A stretch of 33,825 bases of DNA from CAVQGF01 sp045807945 (GCA_045807945.1 JBJMGI010000053.1:1-33825); one strand, 5' to 3'; shown: positions 8,642 to 16,944, counted from the first letter of the stretch. A program made the numbers and translations. Notes: generated by a model from the sequence alone, not told the origin.

Positions 8642-8839
8642 TCAGCGACGGTCCGACCGGTTCGGATCATCCGTCTGGAAGTTTGGGTAAAACCTGCTGA
8701 AGCGGTGGTTGCAATCGTGGCAGCGGAAAGGAACGATGCCGATCCAGGAGAGCATGCGTTCCATGCTTCCTCGGCGTCGCGAGCGAAGGCAATTATTCGA
8801 ACCGCATCCCGGGCAGTACATGAGGGAACCGAATCGCAT
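8642..8839 (-). CDS. Small zinc-ribbon protein, unknown function
   Basis: A 65-residue basic protein with two knuckles, CPGCG (9-13) and CHDC (40-43), the usual spacing of a rubredoxin-like zinc ribbon. Between them are an Arg-rich stretch and a short hydrophobic stretch (MLSWIGIVPFRC). The start at 8839 is preferred over the internal Met at residue 7 because AAGGGAG lies about 10 bases upstream of it. It follows the aminotransferase gene on the same strand after 84 bases and could be co-transcribed. I do not recognise a named family; from memory, similar short proteins are frequent in Acidobacteria. A nucleic-acid or protein-binding role is only a guess. Confidence 0.6.
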   Translation of the reverse strand: MRFGSLMYCPGCGSNNCLRSRRRGSMERMLSWIGIVPFRCHDCNHRFSRFYPNFQTDDPNRSDRR

Positions 8840-8923
8840 GTTAGCCCAGCTCCCTTGGCGTACTCACAGTCAAAATGTGTCGGTAACAATTCTTAACCAG
8901 AGAAGAACATCTTTGCGGAGTTT

Positions 8924-10093
8924 TTATAGATTCTTCCTGATCGCTTCGAGGCAGCCTTCGATATTTTCAATCGAGGTGGAGAACGAGAAGCGCAGGTGAC
9001 CTTCGCCGTGAGGTCCGAAGACGATGCCAGGAATGGTGGCGACCCTGCCTTGCATCAATAATTTCTCCGCTGCCAGGCGGCTGTCGCGATCGAGGCGAGT
9101 GGCCGTAGGGAAGATGTAGAAGGCGCCGGCGGGCGCGGCGACCTCGAAGCCCAACTTGTTCAATCCTGCGGTCATCAGCTCGCGACGCTTGCGATATTCG
9201 GCGCGCATCTCGGAAAAATATTTTTCGTCGAGCTTGAATGCTTCCACCGCCGCCCACTGCGCCGGAGTGGAGACGCCATTCGTGGAATAAAGCACGGCTT
9301 TACGCAGCGCGGTCATGAACGGCTCGGCCGCGACGACGTATCCCAGGCGCCAGCCGGTCATGGCAAAGGATTTTGAGAGAGTGAAGCAGGTGATGGTGCG
9401 CTCGAACATCTCCGGCAGCGAAGCGATGGAGACGTGCTCGCCATCGTAAACCAGGTCTTCGTAAGCTTCGTCGGCCAGGACGATCAGGTCATGCTCTTTG
9501 GCGAAGGCGGCGACCTGCTCCGCTTCTGCCCGCGTAAACGTTACGCCACTCGGATTCTGCGGCGAGTTGTAATAAAGGCAACGCGTCTTCGCGGTGAGAT
9601 GCTTCTCCAGCGTGGCCTTGATCCCATTGCGGCGCGCTTCGTCGGTCGAGACCAGCACCGGCTTCGCTTCGCAGAAGTGTGCGAGATCGACGATCGGGGT
9701 CCAGTAGGGCGAGAAGATAAGCATCTCGTCGCCGGGATCCAAAACTGATTGGAAGGCGCCGAAGAGGCTCTGCATGCCACCGTTGGTCACGATGACCTGC
9801 TCGAGTTCGGCGTTGAGCTTGTTCTTGCGGCGGACCTTTTCCAGGATCGCCTCCCGCAGCGGCGCAATACCAGACGACGGCGCGTAGCGAGTCTTATTTT
9901 CCTTCAGAGCACGCGCCATCGCGTCCTTGATGGGCTGCGGCGTCTCCATGAACGGCTCTCCGCCCTGGAACTCGAAGACCTGGTGGCCTTCGGCGCGCAT
10001 CCCCATCACCCGGTTACGGATCTGGACGATGTCGGAAAAACCTACGCGATCAAAGCGGCGGGCGGTATGCAATTGAGAAGTGGTTGTGCTCAT
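8924..10093 (-). CDS. Class I/II pyridoxal-phosphate aminotransferase
   Basis: Fold-type I transaminase of the aspartate aminotransferase superfamily, about 389 residues. Numbered from an upstream GTG (+3), the PLP Schiff-base lysine is K244 in TLSKSFAMTGWRLGY. NPSG (183-186) holds the PLP-contacting Asn, DEAYEDL (211-217) holds the Asp for the pyridine nitrogen, and R371 in HLRFSFS should bind the substrate carboxylate. All key residues are intact. The GTG at 10102 is in frame, but I prefer the ATG at 10093 because a TATACT box ends only 12 bases before it and would leave almost no room for the GTG. The substrate (aspartate, alanine or aromatic amino acids) cannot be fixed. It stands alone apart from the small zinc-ribbon gene downstream. 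Confidence 0.92.
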   Translation of the reverse strand: MSTTTSQLHTARRFDRVGFSDIVQIRNRVMGMRAEGHQVFEFQGGEPFMETPQPIKDAMARALKENKTRYAPSSGIAPLREAILEKVRRKNKLNAELEQVIVTNGGMQSLFGAFQSVLDPGDEMLIFSPYWTPIVDLAHFCEAKPVLVSTDEARRNGIKATLEKHLTAKTRCLYYNSPQNPSGVTFTRAEAEQVAAFAKEHDLIVLADEAYEDLVYDGEHVSIASLPEMFERTITCFTLSKSFAMTGWRLGYVVAAEPFMTALRKAVLYSTNGVSTPAQWAAVEAFKLDEKYFSEMRAEYRKRRELMTAGLNKLGFEVAAPAGAFYIFPTATRLDRDSRLAAEKLLMQGRVATIPGIVFGPHGEGHLRFSFSTSIENIEGCLEAIRKNL

Positions 10094-10105
10094 TGCGAAC
10101 ACAAC

Positions 10106-10111
10106 AGTATA
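10106..10111 (-). promoter_or_regulatory. Candidate -10 element of the aminotransferase gene
   Basis: TATACT on the minus strand, a five-of-six match to the standard -10 hexamer, ending 12 bases before the ATG at 10093. It overlaps the region just upstream of the alternative GTG, so it argues for the ATG. No clear -35 box was found. Confidence 0.4.
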
Positions 10112-10145
10112 TAGGAGTGATGCCGTAACCCTGCGGCCGCGCGGA

Positions 10146-10316
10146 TCAGCTGCAGCGGTGCGTGCGCTCCACGATCTCGAGCTTATTGTCTTCGGCGCTT
10201 ACGGCAATAAGCTTGCCGCATTTCGCGCAGACGGAAGATAGCAGTGCAGGGTTTTCGCGAAGGTAGGAGTGAGTGAACTCCGGCGTAGTGGCCGGCTGGG
10301 GCCCGGGGGAAAACAT
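10146..10316 (-). CDS. Small CxxC/HxC protein, unknown function
   Basis: A 56-residue protein read directly from the sequence; it is too short for a 60-residue cut-off. The N-terminal half is Pro/Thr-rich and the C-terminal half carries CAKCGK (C30, C33) and ends in HRCS, so C30, C33, H53 and C55 form a candidate CxxC...HxC metal site. A strong Shine-Dalgarno (AAAGGTGA) sits just upstream of the ATG, which supports real translation. A TTGATT/TACTTA pair further upstream is a weak promoter candidate. A 60-residue frame on the same strand at 10183-10365 lacks such features and is probably a shadow. No function can be assigned. Confidence 0.55.
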   Translation of the reverse strand: MFSPGPQPATTPEFTHSYLRENPALLSSVCAKCGKLIAVSAEDNKLEIVERTHRCS

Positions 10317-10436
10317 AAATCACCTTTGCTGAGCGTAAGTATGAATCAGAACTGCGGAAAATCAAGAGCTACCGTGTAGAAAACTTCAGCTGCCCTATAT
10401 TGACGCACTTCTCTCGTCTTCGGACGCATTAATAGG

Positions 10437-11750
10437 CTAGAAATTAGACCTTAGTAGTAGTACGAACACTGCGGCGAGGATTGCGGTGATCGTCGTAGGG
10501 ATTCCCAGCAGGATGTACTGGCGATATCGGATACGCACTCCTTTATCTGCCAGCAGCCGGAACCACATCATTGCGGCAAGCGAGCCAATAGGAAGCATCT
10601 TGGGGCCAAGGTCGCCGCCGATCAGAGCGGCCAGCGCGAGGAACTTGTTCATCTGCGGACCGGCGGCGAAAGTCATGTCGCGGATGGCGAGCCCCATCAT
10701 GTCGGCAGTGGGATGGTTGTTGATGACCGACGACATGGCTCCGGCAAGCAGTGCGGCCGCGTAAGTCATAGCGCTGTATCCGGAATGGCCGGCGCGATAG
10801 AGAAGGTTCTGCAGTAGCGTCGTCAGGCCGGCATTGCGAAGTCCGACGGCGATCACAAACATCCCCGCCATGAACAGCACGGCGTCCCAACCGATGCCAC
10901 GGACCACCGCCTTCGGACAGACCACCTTCATCGGCGTAGTTGCGATCAGCCCGACGCAAGCCGCGAGTGCGGCGATCTTCCAGAAGGGAATCGCCAAATA
11001 GTTCGCGCAGAAGAAAGCGATGAGCGCCAGCGCGAGCACTAGGCCGATGACAAGCTGAGACTTTGTCTGCTCTGAACTTTGGATCTGCGCTGGAGCCAAG
11101 CGCTTCAGGTCATACGTAGTCGGCAGGGAACGGCGGAAGAAGAGCCGCAGTCCCAAGTAAGTGACGACTATGCTCGCGAGCGCGGGCAAAACCATCATTC
11201 GGGCATATTCCGCGAAGGACATCGAGAAGAGGTTCGCAACCACGATGTTGATGGGGTTGCTGATCATCAGCGCGCCCACCAGGTTCGCCACATAAAGCAC
11301 GGCGAAATAAAAGGGAGTCTTGTTGGCCTCGGTCCAATCGTCCTGCGCGACATCTTCCACCAGCCGCCAAACGAGCGGAGTGAATATGAGCACCGCGGCG
11401 TCGTTGGTGAAGACGGTCCCAGTGACTGTGCCCAGAACGAAGATGTACGTAAATAGTTTTTTCCCGTCGCCGCCGGCACGCAATGCGATCTGGCGTGCCA
11501 TGATGCGGAATAGCCCGGTCTGTTCTGCCACAAGCGTCAGGGCCATAAGCGAGATGATGGTGACCGCGGGCGCGAACAGGAAGCGCGCTGTCGCCGCGAA
11601 CTGAGGAAGCGTGACCGCTCCGGTGGCCAGCGTGAGCGCGGCGCCCAGCAATCCGGCCAGTCCTTGGCGGATGCGGTACTGCCCGAACTTCGGCTTGGCG
11701 AGCGCCAGGCCGCAGGTGAGCAGAAGAATAGGGATGCTGGCCGTCGCCAA
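10437..11750 (-). CDS. ArsB/NhaD-superfamily ion permease
   Basis: Inner-membrane transporter of 437 residues with about ten to twelve hydrophobic helices. The segment around 110-125 (TGTVFTNDAAVLIFTPL) is the characteristic first half of the ion-transporter fold shared by ArsB arsenite pumps, NhaD Na+/H+ antiporters and citrate carriers. A matching motif late in the protein (SSVINNHPTADMMGLA) is its inverted-repeat partner. The start codon is TTG; it is chosen because AGGAG lies 5 bases before it and the nearby ATG is in another frame. It is divergently placed against the Ca2+/H+ exchanger gene with 87 bases between. Arsenite export is possible, but no ArsR-like gene is near, so the ion is unknown. 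Confidence 0.88.
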   Translation of the reverse strand: MATASIPILLLTCGLALAKPKFGQYRIRQGLAGLLGAALTLATGAVTLPQFAATARFLFAPAVTIISLMALTLVAEQTGLFRIMARQIALRAGGDGKKLFTYIFVLGTVTGTVFTNDAAVLIFTPLVWRLVEDVAQDDWTEANKTPFYFAVLYVANLVGALMISNPINIVVANLFSMSFAEYARMMVLPALASIVVTYLGLRLFFRRSLPTTYDLKRLAPAQIQSSEQTKSQLVIGLVLALALIAFFCANYLAIPFWKIAALAACVGLIATTPMKVVCPKAVVRGIGWDAVLFMAGMFVIAVGLRNAGLTTLLQNLLYRAGHSGYSAMTYAAALLAGAMSSVINNHPTADMMGLAIRDMTFAAGPQMNKFLALAALIGGDLGPKMLPIGSLAAMMWFRLLADKGVRIRYRQYILLGIPTTITAILAAVFVLLLRSNF

Positions 11751-11823
11751 TCGCGCTCCTGTGTAAGTCTCTGAGGAAAGCTCATTGTAGGTGCCCCGCG
11801 GTGGGGGCGCAAAGCAATTCCGC

Positions 11824-11829
11824 TACAAT
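11824..11829 (+). promoter_or_regulatory. Candidate -10 element of the cax gene
   Basis: TACAAT, a five-of-six match to the -10 consensus, ends 8 bases before the ATG at 11838. No Shine-Dalgarno lies between them, so the transcript would be leaderless or nearly so. Confidence 0.4.
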
Positions 11830-11837
11830 GTCGCCCC

Positions 11838-12965
11838 ATGCGGAAGAAGCAAAGCGAAGAACCCGGCGCGAGCGGATGGTTGGCGAAGTTTCCCATCCGC
11901 TCCGAGCACCTTTGGCTGAACATTCTTCTGCTCGCGATTCCCGTCGCCATCGGATTGCATTTCGCAGACGCGCCGCCACTCGCCGTGTTCATCGCATCCG
12001 GGTTGGGAATCATCCCGCTTGCGGGTGTGATGGGCGAGGCGACGGAAGCGCTTGCGTCCTATACCGGGCCGACCGTCGGGGGGATCCTAAACGCGACCTT
12101 CGGTAATGCTACCGAACTGATCATCGCCATCTTCGCCCTGCGTGCGGGACACGTCTCCGTCGTAAAAGCTTCACTGTCCGGCTCGATCATCGGCAACATT
12201 CTGCTTGTCTTAGGACTGAGTATCGTCGCGGGCGGGCTCGGTCGGGAGCGGCAGAAATTCTCGCGCGAAGCTGCCGGCACCAACACTACGATGTTGTTCA
12301 TCGCTGTGATCGCGTTGGTGATGCCGGCGGTCTACGAAGTTTCGGTCCTTGGCGGATTGCATCACGAGCAGGCCCCAGTGTTGATGGACCTGAGCCTGTG
12401 GACGAGCGCGGTGCTCATCTTGCTCTATGGTGTGAGTTTTATTTTTGTGCTGCACACGCATCAACGGGTCTTCTGCTCAGAGGCGGTTGCCGAACACAGC
12501 AAACTCTCGAAGGCACAGGCGCTGGTCGCGCTTGCCCTCGCCACTGTGCTGGTCGGAGTGCTTAGCGAATTTCTGGTCGGTGAGATCGAAGCCGTCACCA
12601 AGATCCTAGGCTGGACGGAATTTTTCGTCGGCGTGATCGTGGTCGCCATCATCGGCAACGCCGCCGAACATTCCACCGCGATCATGATGGCGCGTCGCGA
12701 CAAGATGGACCTCGCGATCTCGGTCGCAGTCGGCTCGAGCACTCAGATCGCTCTGTTCGTGGCTCCGCTGCTGGTTTTTCTCTCGCTCGCGCTTGGCCAC
12801 CCTATGACCCTCGTGTTCAACGCATTTGAGATTGTGGCCATCGTGGTCTCAGTGCTGATCGTGCAAATGGTCTCGAATGATGGCGAAAGTACCTGGTTCG
12901 AAGGCGCGCAGCTCCTGGCTGTCTACCTCATCATCGCCGTCAGTTTTTATTTTGTCCCAGGATAG
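11838..12965 (+). CDS. cax: Calcium/proton exchanger (CaCA superfamily)
   Basis: Inner-membrane antiporter of 375 residues that should move Ca2+ (or another divalent cation) out against protons. It has about eleven hydrophobic helices and the two signature alpha-repeats of the CAX family. The first holds GNATE at 89-93, within a PTVGGILNATFGNATELI-type motif. The second holds GNAAEHSTA near 273-281. The acidic residue of each repeat, needed for cation binding, is present. A loop with HHEQAP near 175 and a His-containing segment (LHTHQRVF) near 210 lie between the halves. The N-terminal 25 residues are polar and Lys-rich. It is divergent from the ArsB/NhaD-type permease, so the two may form an ion-homeostasis pair. 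Confidence 0.94.
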   Translation: MRKKQSEEPGASGWLAKFPIRSEHLWLNILLLAIPVAIGLHFADAPPLAVFIASGLGIIPLAGVMGEATEALASYTGPTVGGILNATFGNATELIIAIFALRAGHVSVVKASLSGSIIGNILLVLGLSIVAGGLGRERQKFSREAAGTNTTMLFIAVIALVMPAVYEVSVLGGLHHEQAPVLMDLSLWTSAVLILLYGVSFIFVLHTHQRVFCSEAVAEHSKLSKAQALVALALATVLVGVLSEFLVGEIEAVTKILGWTEFFVGVIVVAIIGNAAEHSTAIMMARRDKMDLAISVAVGSSTQIALFVAPLLVFLSLALGHPMTLVFNAFEIVAIVVSVLIVQMVSNDGESTWFEGAQLLAVYLIIAVSFYFVPG

Positions 12966-13075
12966 AGAGCTAAGCTGCTGATTCTAAGCTGATTGCCTCT
13001 ATATCACCTTTGGTAACTTGCACCCTTTTTCGAATGGCATAGGATGTGCTCCCTAGCTCGTAGGAGAGTTCCCCA

Positions 13076-13597
13076 ATGACTTCCAAGTCTTACCAATTTT
13101 TGTCTGCTCTCGTGCTTTGCCTTGCGCTCGCTCCTGGTGCCTTCGCCAAAGGCGGGCACGGCAACGACAAGCACCACGATAAAGACAGCCACGCCGACCG
13201 TGACCACGACCGCGACGGCGACCACGATCGTGACGACAGCAAGCGCCCCGCCGGCTGGGACAAAGGAAAGAAAAAGGGCTGGGGCGACTGCGACGTTCCT
13301 CCGGGGCAGGCGAAGAAGCAGGGCTGCCATCCGGACAGTCATCACCATGTTGCCCATCACGATCGCGACAGAGATCATGACCGTGATCGTGATCACGACC
13401 GCGTTGCGCACCATGACCGCGACAGAGACCACGATCGCGACCACCACACCAGCAGCGTGAAGCCGGCGACGACTACGACCACGGTCAAGAAGACGACCAC
13501 CACCACTGCCTCGGCACGCACCCCGCAGCAAGGGCGTCGCAAGGTCTTCAGCGACGATGGCACGTGGCACTACGAAGGTACGACCGGAAAGAAATAA
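13076..13597 (+). CDS. Secreted His/Asp/Arg-repeat protein
   Basis: A 173-residue exported protein of unknown function. Residues 1-24 are a standard signal peptide with cleavage expected after AFA. The mature part is extremely rich in His, Asp and Arg, with HDRDRDHDR-type runs at about 42-52, 93-109 and 111-124. The second and third blocks are near-copies, each opening with VAHHDRDRDHDR. Between the first and second blocks is a conserved-looking island (GKKKGWGDCDVPPGQ, then KKQGC) with the only two mature Cys, C72 and C84. A Thr/Lys tail (130-148) and KVFSDDGTWHY close the protein. An AGGAG box 10 bases before the ATG supports the start, and a strong terminator follows. Metal binding in the periplasm or cell wall is plausible from composition only. 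Confidence 0.75.
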   Translation: MTSKSYQFLSALVLCLALAPGAFAKGGHGNDKHHDKDSHADRDHDRDGDHDRDDSKRPAGWDKGKKKGWGDCDVPPGQAKKQGCHPDSHHHVAHHDRDRDHDRDRDHDRVAHHDRDRDHDRDHHTSSVKPATTTTTVKKTTTTTASARTPQQGRRKVFSDDGTWHYEGTTGKK

Positions 13598-13617
13598 GTT
13601 TTCACTGCGCAGAAGGG

Positions 13618-13652
13618 ACGCCCTCGCTGGCTGGAGGGCGTTTTCCTTTTTT
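13618..13652 (+). terminator. Rho-independent terminator
   Basis: A perfect 8-bp stem (ACGCCCTC/GAGGGCGT) with an 8-base loop is followed by a T-rich tract with two C interruptions. It lies 20 bases after the stop of the His/Asp/Arg-repeat gene. Its T tract touches the stop codon of the convergent FmdE gene. Confidence 0.85.
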
Positions 13653-14232
13653 AGACAGGCGTGAAGTAATTCTCGCCGGCGCAGCCACGGCACAGGGTGC
13701 GCCCGCTCCGCAACACTTCACGTTTGAAGTTGATGCCCTCACCGCATTGCTCGCAGACAATGCGCCCGCCTTTGAATCCAGGAAATTCCTCGGGCGCGAT
13801 CTCTACCTTCACATCCTGCACATCGAATAGGTCCGCTTCCCTCATCTCGCGATAAGCCAGCATCTGCTGCTGGTTCTTGTTCTCGATCTCGGGATGCATC
13901 TCGCGCGCCAGCGCCTTGGAGGATTCCCGTGCGGCGATGCGCACGGCTTTCCCGCTCTCAAGGTCAACGAAGGTAGCTGCGAGTTTGCCCCAATCGCGGA
14001 ACTTGAGCGCGCGCTTGCCCAGTCGGCATCCGGTTACTACTGCGATCGCGTCGGTGGCGCAGCGGTCGATCTCGACGTAGGTCACCAGGCGCTTGCGGTC
14101 TTTGCCGCGCGGGTCTTCGATCCCGAGCTTCTCCAGGCCAAGCATGGCGAGACGCACGCCCAGGATCTGGCCGGCACAAAGATGTCCATGGGCCTGCTCG
14201 GCGTCCGCAAGATATTGGTCGAGAGTCTTCAT
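13651..14232 (-). CDS. FmdE-domain protein with C-terminal zinc ribbon
   Basis: A 193-residue protein of the FmdE family, first named from a subunit of formylmethanofuran dehydrogenase but widespread in bacteria without that enzyme. The FmdE core spans about 8-140. It has HGHLCAGQILGVR with C19, DRCATDAIAVVTGCRLGK with C58 and C69, and the FRDWGKLAATFVD segment. A four-Cys ribbon follows: CEQC (160-163) and CRGC (181-184). No other formylmethanofuran or molybdopterin gene is nearby, so it should be treated as an orphan metal-binding protein. It is the downstream partner of the secreted-protein gene: the stop of that gene and this ATG overlap in ATGA (14229-14232), implying coupled translation. 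Confidence 0.82.
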   Translation of the reverse strand: MKTLDQYLADAEQAHGHLCAGQILGVRLAMLGLEKLGIEDPRGKDRKRLVTYVEIDRCATDAIAVVTGCRLGKRALKFRDWGKLAATFVDLESGKAVRIAARESSKALAREMHPEIENKNQQQMLAYREMREADLFDVQDVKVEIAPEEFPGFKGGRIVCEQCGEGINFKREVLRSGRTLCRGCAGENYFTPV

Positions 14233-14897
14233 TGCGTGCCGCCGTCGTTCTTGTCCGGCGCCTCGGTCACATCCGCGGAGTGGCCGCGGACTTCGACGGT
14301 CAAAGCCTGTCCGCCGGCAGGCTCAAAGGTCACGCGAGTTGGATCGCGCTGCCACTTCGGAGGTGCGCATTCCGAATCCGGCGTATCGCTCCCCTTCGCT
14401 GTGCTTACAAGCTTGCGAAGGACGGGCTTCTTGGTGCCGAGCTGGGCCACCATCGCCGAAACCTTTGTTCCATCCTCAGCTACGCCGCAATAGGCCGCGT
14501 AATCGCGATACCAGCTCACCACCGAGTAGAAGGGATCGAACTCAGGAAGGTTCACGGCCGAGACGTTTCCGGTCCGCCGGTTCACCAGCAACCAGTCGCC
14601 GCGTTGCCACTTCCAGTTCGGGACCTTCTTCTCGTCTTCTGGCAGGTAATCGTTTATGCGATACGCGCGGCGCACGACGAAGGCGCTGTCGGTGACTTCG
14701 TGAACGTCGCCGGTAGTGAACTCGCGCAGCTTCCCATCCACATATAGCGGACGCACGGCGATCGGCTGCGACTTCTCCGGCGTGACGAACCACTGCACGT
14801 TGGCGGTCTTGCCGAAGCTGATGACGTGGGTCTTGGCCGAGGCGCCCACGGCCATCATTGCCAAGAGCGCGAAAATCCCTGAAATCCGTCGCAACAT
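14229..14897 (-). CDS. Secreted protein, unknown function
   Basis: A 222-residue protein with a clear signal peptide (MLRRISGIFALLAMMAVGASA, cut near residue 21). The mature part is soluble-looking with many Trp, Tyr and Val, a WQRGDWLLVNRRTG segment near 100, and two Cys (in YCGV and SECAPP) that could form a disulphide. No transmembrane segment or lipobox is seen. I do not recognise the family; similar exported proteins of this size are, from memory, common in Acidobacteria. It is translationally coupled to the downstream FmdE-domain gene by a 4-bp overlap, the main hint to function: an exported and a cytoplasmic metal-binding protein made together. Confidence 0.7.
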   Translation of the reverse strand: MLRRISGIFALLAMMAVGASAKTHVISFGKTANVQWFVTPEKSQPIAVRPLYVDGKLREFTTGDVHEVTDSAFVVRRAYRINDYLPEDEKKVPNWKWQRGDWLLVNRRTGNVSAVNLPEFDPFYSVVSWYRDYAAYCGVAEDGTKVSAMVAQLGTKKPVLRKLVSTAKGSDTPDSECAPPKWQRDPTRVTFEPAGGQALTVEVRGHSADVTEAPDKNDGGTQ

Positions 14898-15033
14898 CTT
14901 GCCAGCCTATCGCTTCCGAGCGGCACTCCGCAACGTCCCCTGGGGCAGCAAGCAACCGGGATCCCCATCGCGCGCCGGTTTTGCGCGTGATGGGGTGGAA
15001 GCAACCCTAAGCAGCAGCTTTCCGTCAGAGTGT

Positions 15034-16047
15034 GTGGTGGGCTCCCTCAAAGAACAAGAACTGGCTGCAGTCAAGGAGTCGCGTCGCAGGCAGCCCTGCA
15101 TCCTGGTGGTGGATGACAATGACCTGAACGTGTCGTTAATGAGGGACCTGCTGACTTCGCGCGGGTATTGCGTGTTTACGGCTATGACTGCCGACGAGGC
15201 GTGGCCGGCGATCCGCAACCACCACCCCGACCTGGTCCTGCTGGACGTGATCATGCCTGGCCGTTCCGGCTACGAGCTGTGTCGCGAACTGAAAGAGAAC
15301 CCCGCTACTCGCCTTATTCCCATCGTAATGATCACGGGGCTCAGCGACCGCGAAGACCGGATCCGCGGCAAAGAAGCCGGTGCCGACGAGTTCCTGACAA
15401 AACCCTTCTTTCCGGAAGAACTCTTCGCACGGGTGAAGTCGCTGCTCAAGATCAAGGAATTTACCGACGAGCTGGAACATGCGGAAGCCGTCTTGAAGAC
15501 GCTTGCTCTAAGCGTGGAAGCCCGCGACCCCTACACCGAAGGTCATTGCGAACGGCTCGCGCGATATGCCCGCGATTTAGGAAAACACCTGAAGTTCAAC
15601 TCCGACGATGTGCTCGCACTTGAACGCGGCGGCTACCTGCACGATCTCGGGAAGATCACCATTCCCGACGCTATCCTTAAGAAACATAACAACCTTACGC
15701 CGGAAGAGTGGCTGATCATGAAGCAGCATCCCGTGACCGGCGAGAACATCTGCCGGCCGCTACGCAGCCTGCGGAACGTGCTGCCCATCATCCGCCATCA
15801 TCACGAGCACTGGAATGGCAGCGGATACCCTGACGGCTTGCGCGGAGAAGATATCCCGCTGCTCGCGCGTACGCTGCAGGTCGGCGACGTGTACGATGCG
15901 CTCCGCACCGAGCGTCCCTATAAAGCCGCGCTTCGTCACGAGCAGTGCGAGGCCACCATGCTTGACGAAGCCCGCCGCGGCCTTTGGGACAAAGAGCTGG
16001 TGCACGAGTTCTTCTTCATGTTGCAATCCCAAATGCGTGCTGCTTAA
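15034..16047 (+). CDS. Response regulator with HD-GYP phosphodiesterase domain
   Basis: Two-domain regulator of about 337 residues predicted to hydrolyse cyclic di-GMP when phosphorylated. Numbered from this GTG, the REC domain has D27 and D28, phospho-acceptor D71 (LVLLDVIMP), T101 and K123 (TKPF). A short linker helix (KIKEFTDELEHAEAVLKTLAL) leads to an HD-GYP domain. It has H203-D204 (HDLGKI), the downstream HH region (IIRHHHEHWNGSGYPDG), and GYP at 264-266. All catalytic motifs are intact. The frame stays open upstream to 14716, but that part would overlap the secreted gene on the other strand and shows no family similarity. GTG at 15034 or 15037 is the likeliest start, although no strong Shine-Dalgarno is visible. 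No kinase is adjacent. Confidence 0.88.
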   Translation: MVGSLKEQELAAVKESRRRQPCILVVDDNDLNVSLMRDLLTSRGYCVFTAMTADEAWPAIRNHHPDLVLLDVIMPGRSGYELCRELKENPATRLIPIVMITGLSDREDRIRGKEAGADEFLTKPFFPEELFARVKSLLKIKEFTDELEHAEAVLKTLALSVEARDPYTEGHCERLARYARDLGKHLKFNSDDVLALERGGYLHDLGKITIPDAILKKHNNLTPEEWLIMKQHPVTGENICRPLRSLRNVLPIIRHHHEHWNGSGYPDGLRGEDIPLLARTLQVGDVYDALRTERPYKAALRHEQCEATMLDEARRGLWDKELVHEFFFMLQSQMRAA

Positions 16048-16151
16048 AGATGCGCGCAGCCTAGCTCGAATTTGCGTCGAACTCTCTCTGGTGAAAGAAT
16101 CCAGAGTGGCTGTTGGCAACGGCAGCCGCGATTTCCCACTCCAAGCTGCTG

Positions 16152-16931
16152 ATGGATTTCGTGAAATATTCGATCGTTATTCCCGCGTACAACGAGAGCG
16201 AGCGCATCGTCGCTACGCTCGACAAGGTGCTGGCGTACATCGCCGGAGAGTCGGAGTTCGCGGGTAAGACGGAAGTTCTGGTCGTCAACGACGGCTCACG
16301 TGACAATACCGCCGAGATCGTAAAGGGATACGCAGCGAAGTATCCTGCTGTGCGGCTGATCGAGAACCCCGGGAATCGAGGCAAAGGCTACAGCGTTCGC
16401 AACGGGATGACGCAGGCTGTCGGCGACATCCGCCTCTTCAGCGACGCCGACCTTTCGTCGCCTATTTCGGAAGCTCCCAAGTTATTCGCCGCAATCGCGG
16501 CTGGAAATGACGTCGTAATCGGCTCCCGCTGGCTCGATAGTCGAACCCAGACCGAGCGGCAATCGTTCTTCCGGCAGCTGATCGGGCGCGTCTTCAACCT
16601 GCTGCTCCGGATTTTTCTTGGAGTGAAAGAGAAAGATACTCAATGCGGCTTCAAAGCGTTCACGGCGCGCGCCGCGGACGCCATTTTCCCGCGGCAGTTG
16701 ATCGAGCGCTGGGGATTCGACCCTGAGCTGATCTACTTGGCTCGCCGCAGCGGTTTCAAAGTCGCGGAAGTGCCGGTCGCTTGGGCGCACGACACACGTT
16801 CCAGGCTGCACCCGGTGCGAGATGGATTCAAGATGGGGATGGACGTTCTGCACGTCCGATGGAATGCGCTCACCGGAAAATATTCCGGCACGCTGCCCAA
16901 CAAACCTGCCGAGCGGCGCGCGGTCGTCTAG
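16152..16931 (+). CDS. Family 2 glycosyltransferase, dolichyl-phosphate glucosyltransferase-like
   Basis: GT-A-fold transferase of 259 residues, probably adding a sugar from a nucleotide-sugar to a polyprenyl phosphate at the inner face of the membrane. SIVIPAYNESERI starts at residue 7, NDGSRDNT is at 46-53, and the metal-binding DxD reads SDADLSSP with D98 and D100. GSRWLD and CGFKAFTARAA follow, as in DPG/DPM synthases. The QCGFK and ERWGFDPELIYLA blocks are typical of the Alg5/dolichyl-phosphate glucosyltransferase-like group. No membrane helix follows the catalytic domain. I chose the ATG at 16152; a TTG at 16113 is in frame but adds 13 residues without family similarity. It is convergent with gatA, 13 bases apart. 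Confidence 0.88.
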   Translation: MDFVKYSIVIPAYNESERIVATLDKVLAYIAGESEFAGKTEVLVVNDGSRDNTAEIVKGYAAKYPAVRLIENPGNRGKGYSVRNGMTQAVGDIRLFSDADLSSPISEAPKLFAAIAAGNDVVIGSRWLDSRTQTERQSFFRQLIGRVFNLLLRIFLGVKEKDTQCGFKAFTARAADAIFPRQLIERWGFDPELIYLARRSGFKVAEVPVAWAHDTRSRLHPVRDGFKMGMDVLHVRWNALTGKYSGTLPNKPAERRAVV

Positions 16932-16944
16932 TTACTTCGCCTAG

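Noticed and set aside
8617..8889. 90-residue minus-strand frame
   Set aside because: Overlaps the zinc-ribbon gene at 8642-8839; that frame has the paired Cys and a good ribosome site.
10183..10365. 60-residue minus-strand frame
   Set aside because: Overlaps the small CxxC/HxC gene at 10146-10316 in another frame, and only that gene has a Shine-Dalgarno and Cys pairs.
13004..13693. 229-residue minus-strand frame across the repeat gene
   Set aside because: Its Val/Ala-rich repeats are the reverse translation of the His/Asp/Arg repeats, and it crosses the terminator and the FmdE gene end.
14716..15033. Upstream extension of the HD-GYP regulator
   Set aside because: The added 106 residues have no family similarity and lie opposite the secreted protein gene.
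16086..16106. Inverted repeat CTCTGG/CCAGAG after the HD-GYP gene
   Set aside because: Only a 6-bp stem with a 9-base loop and no T tract, so not called a terminator.
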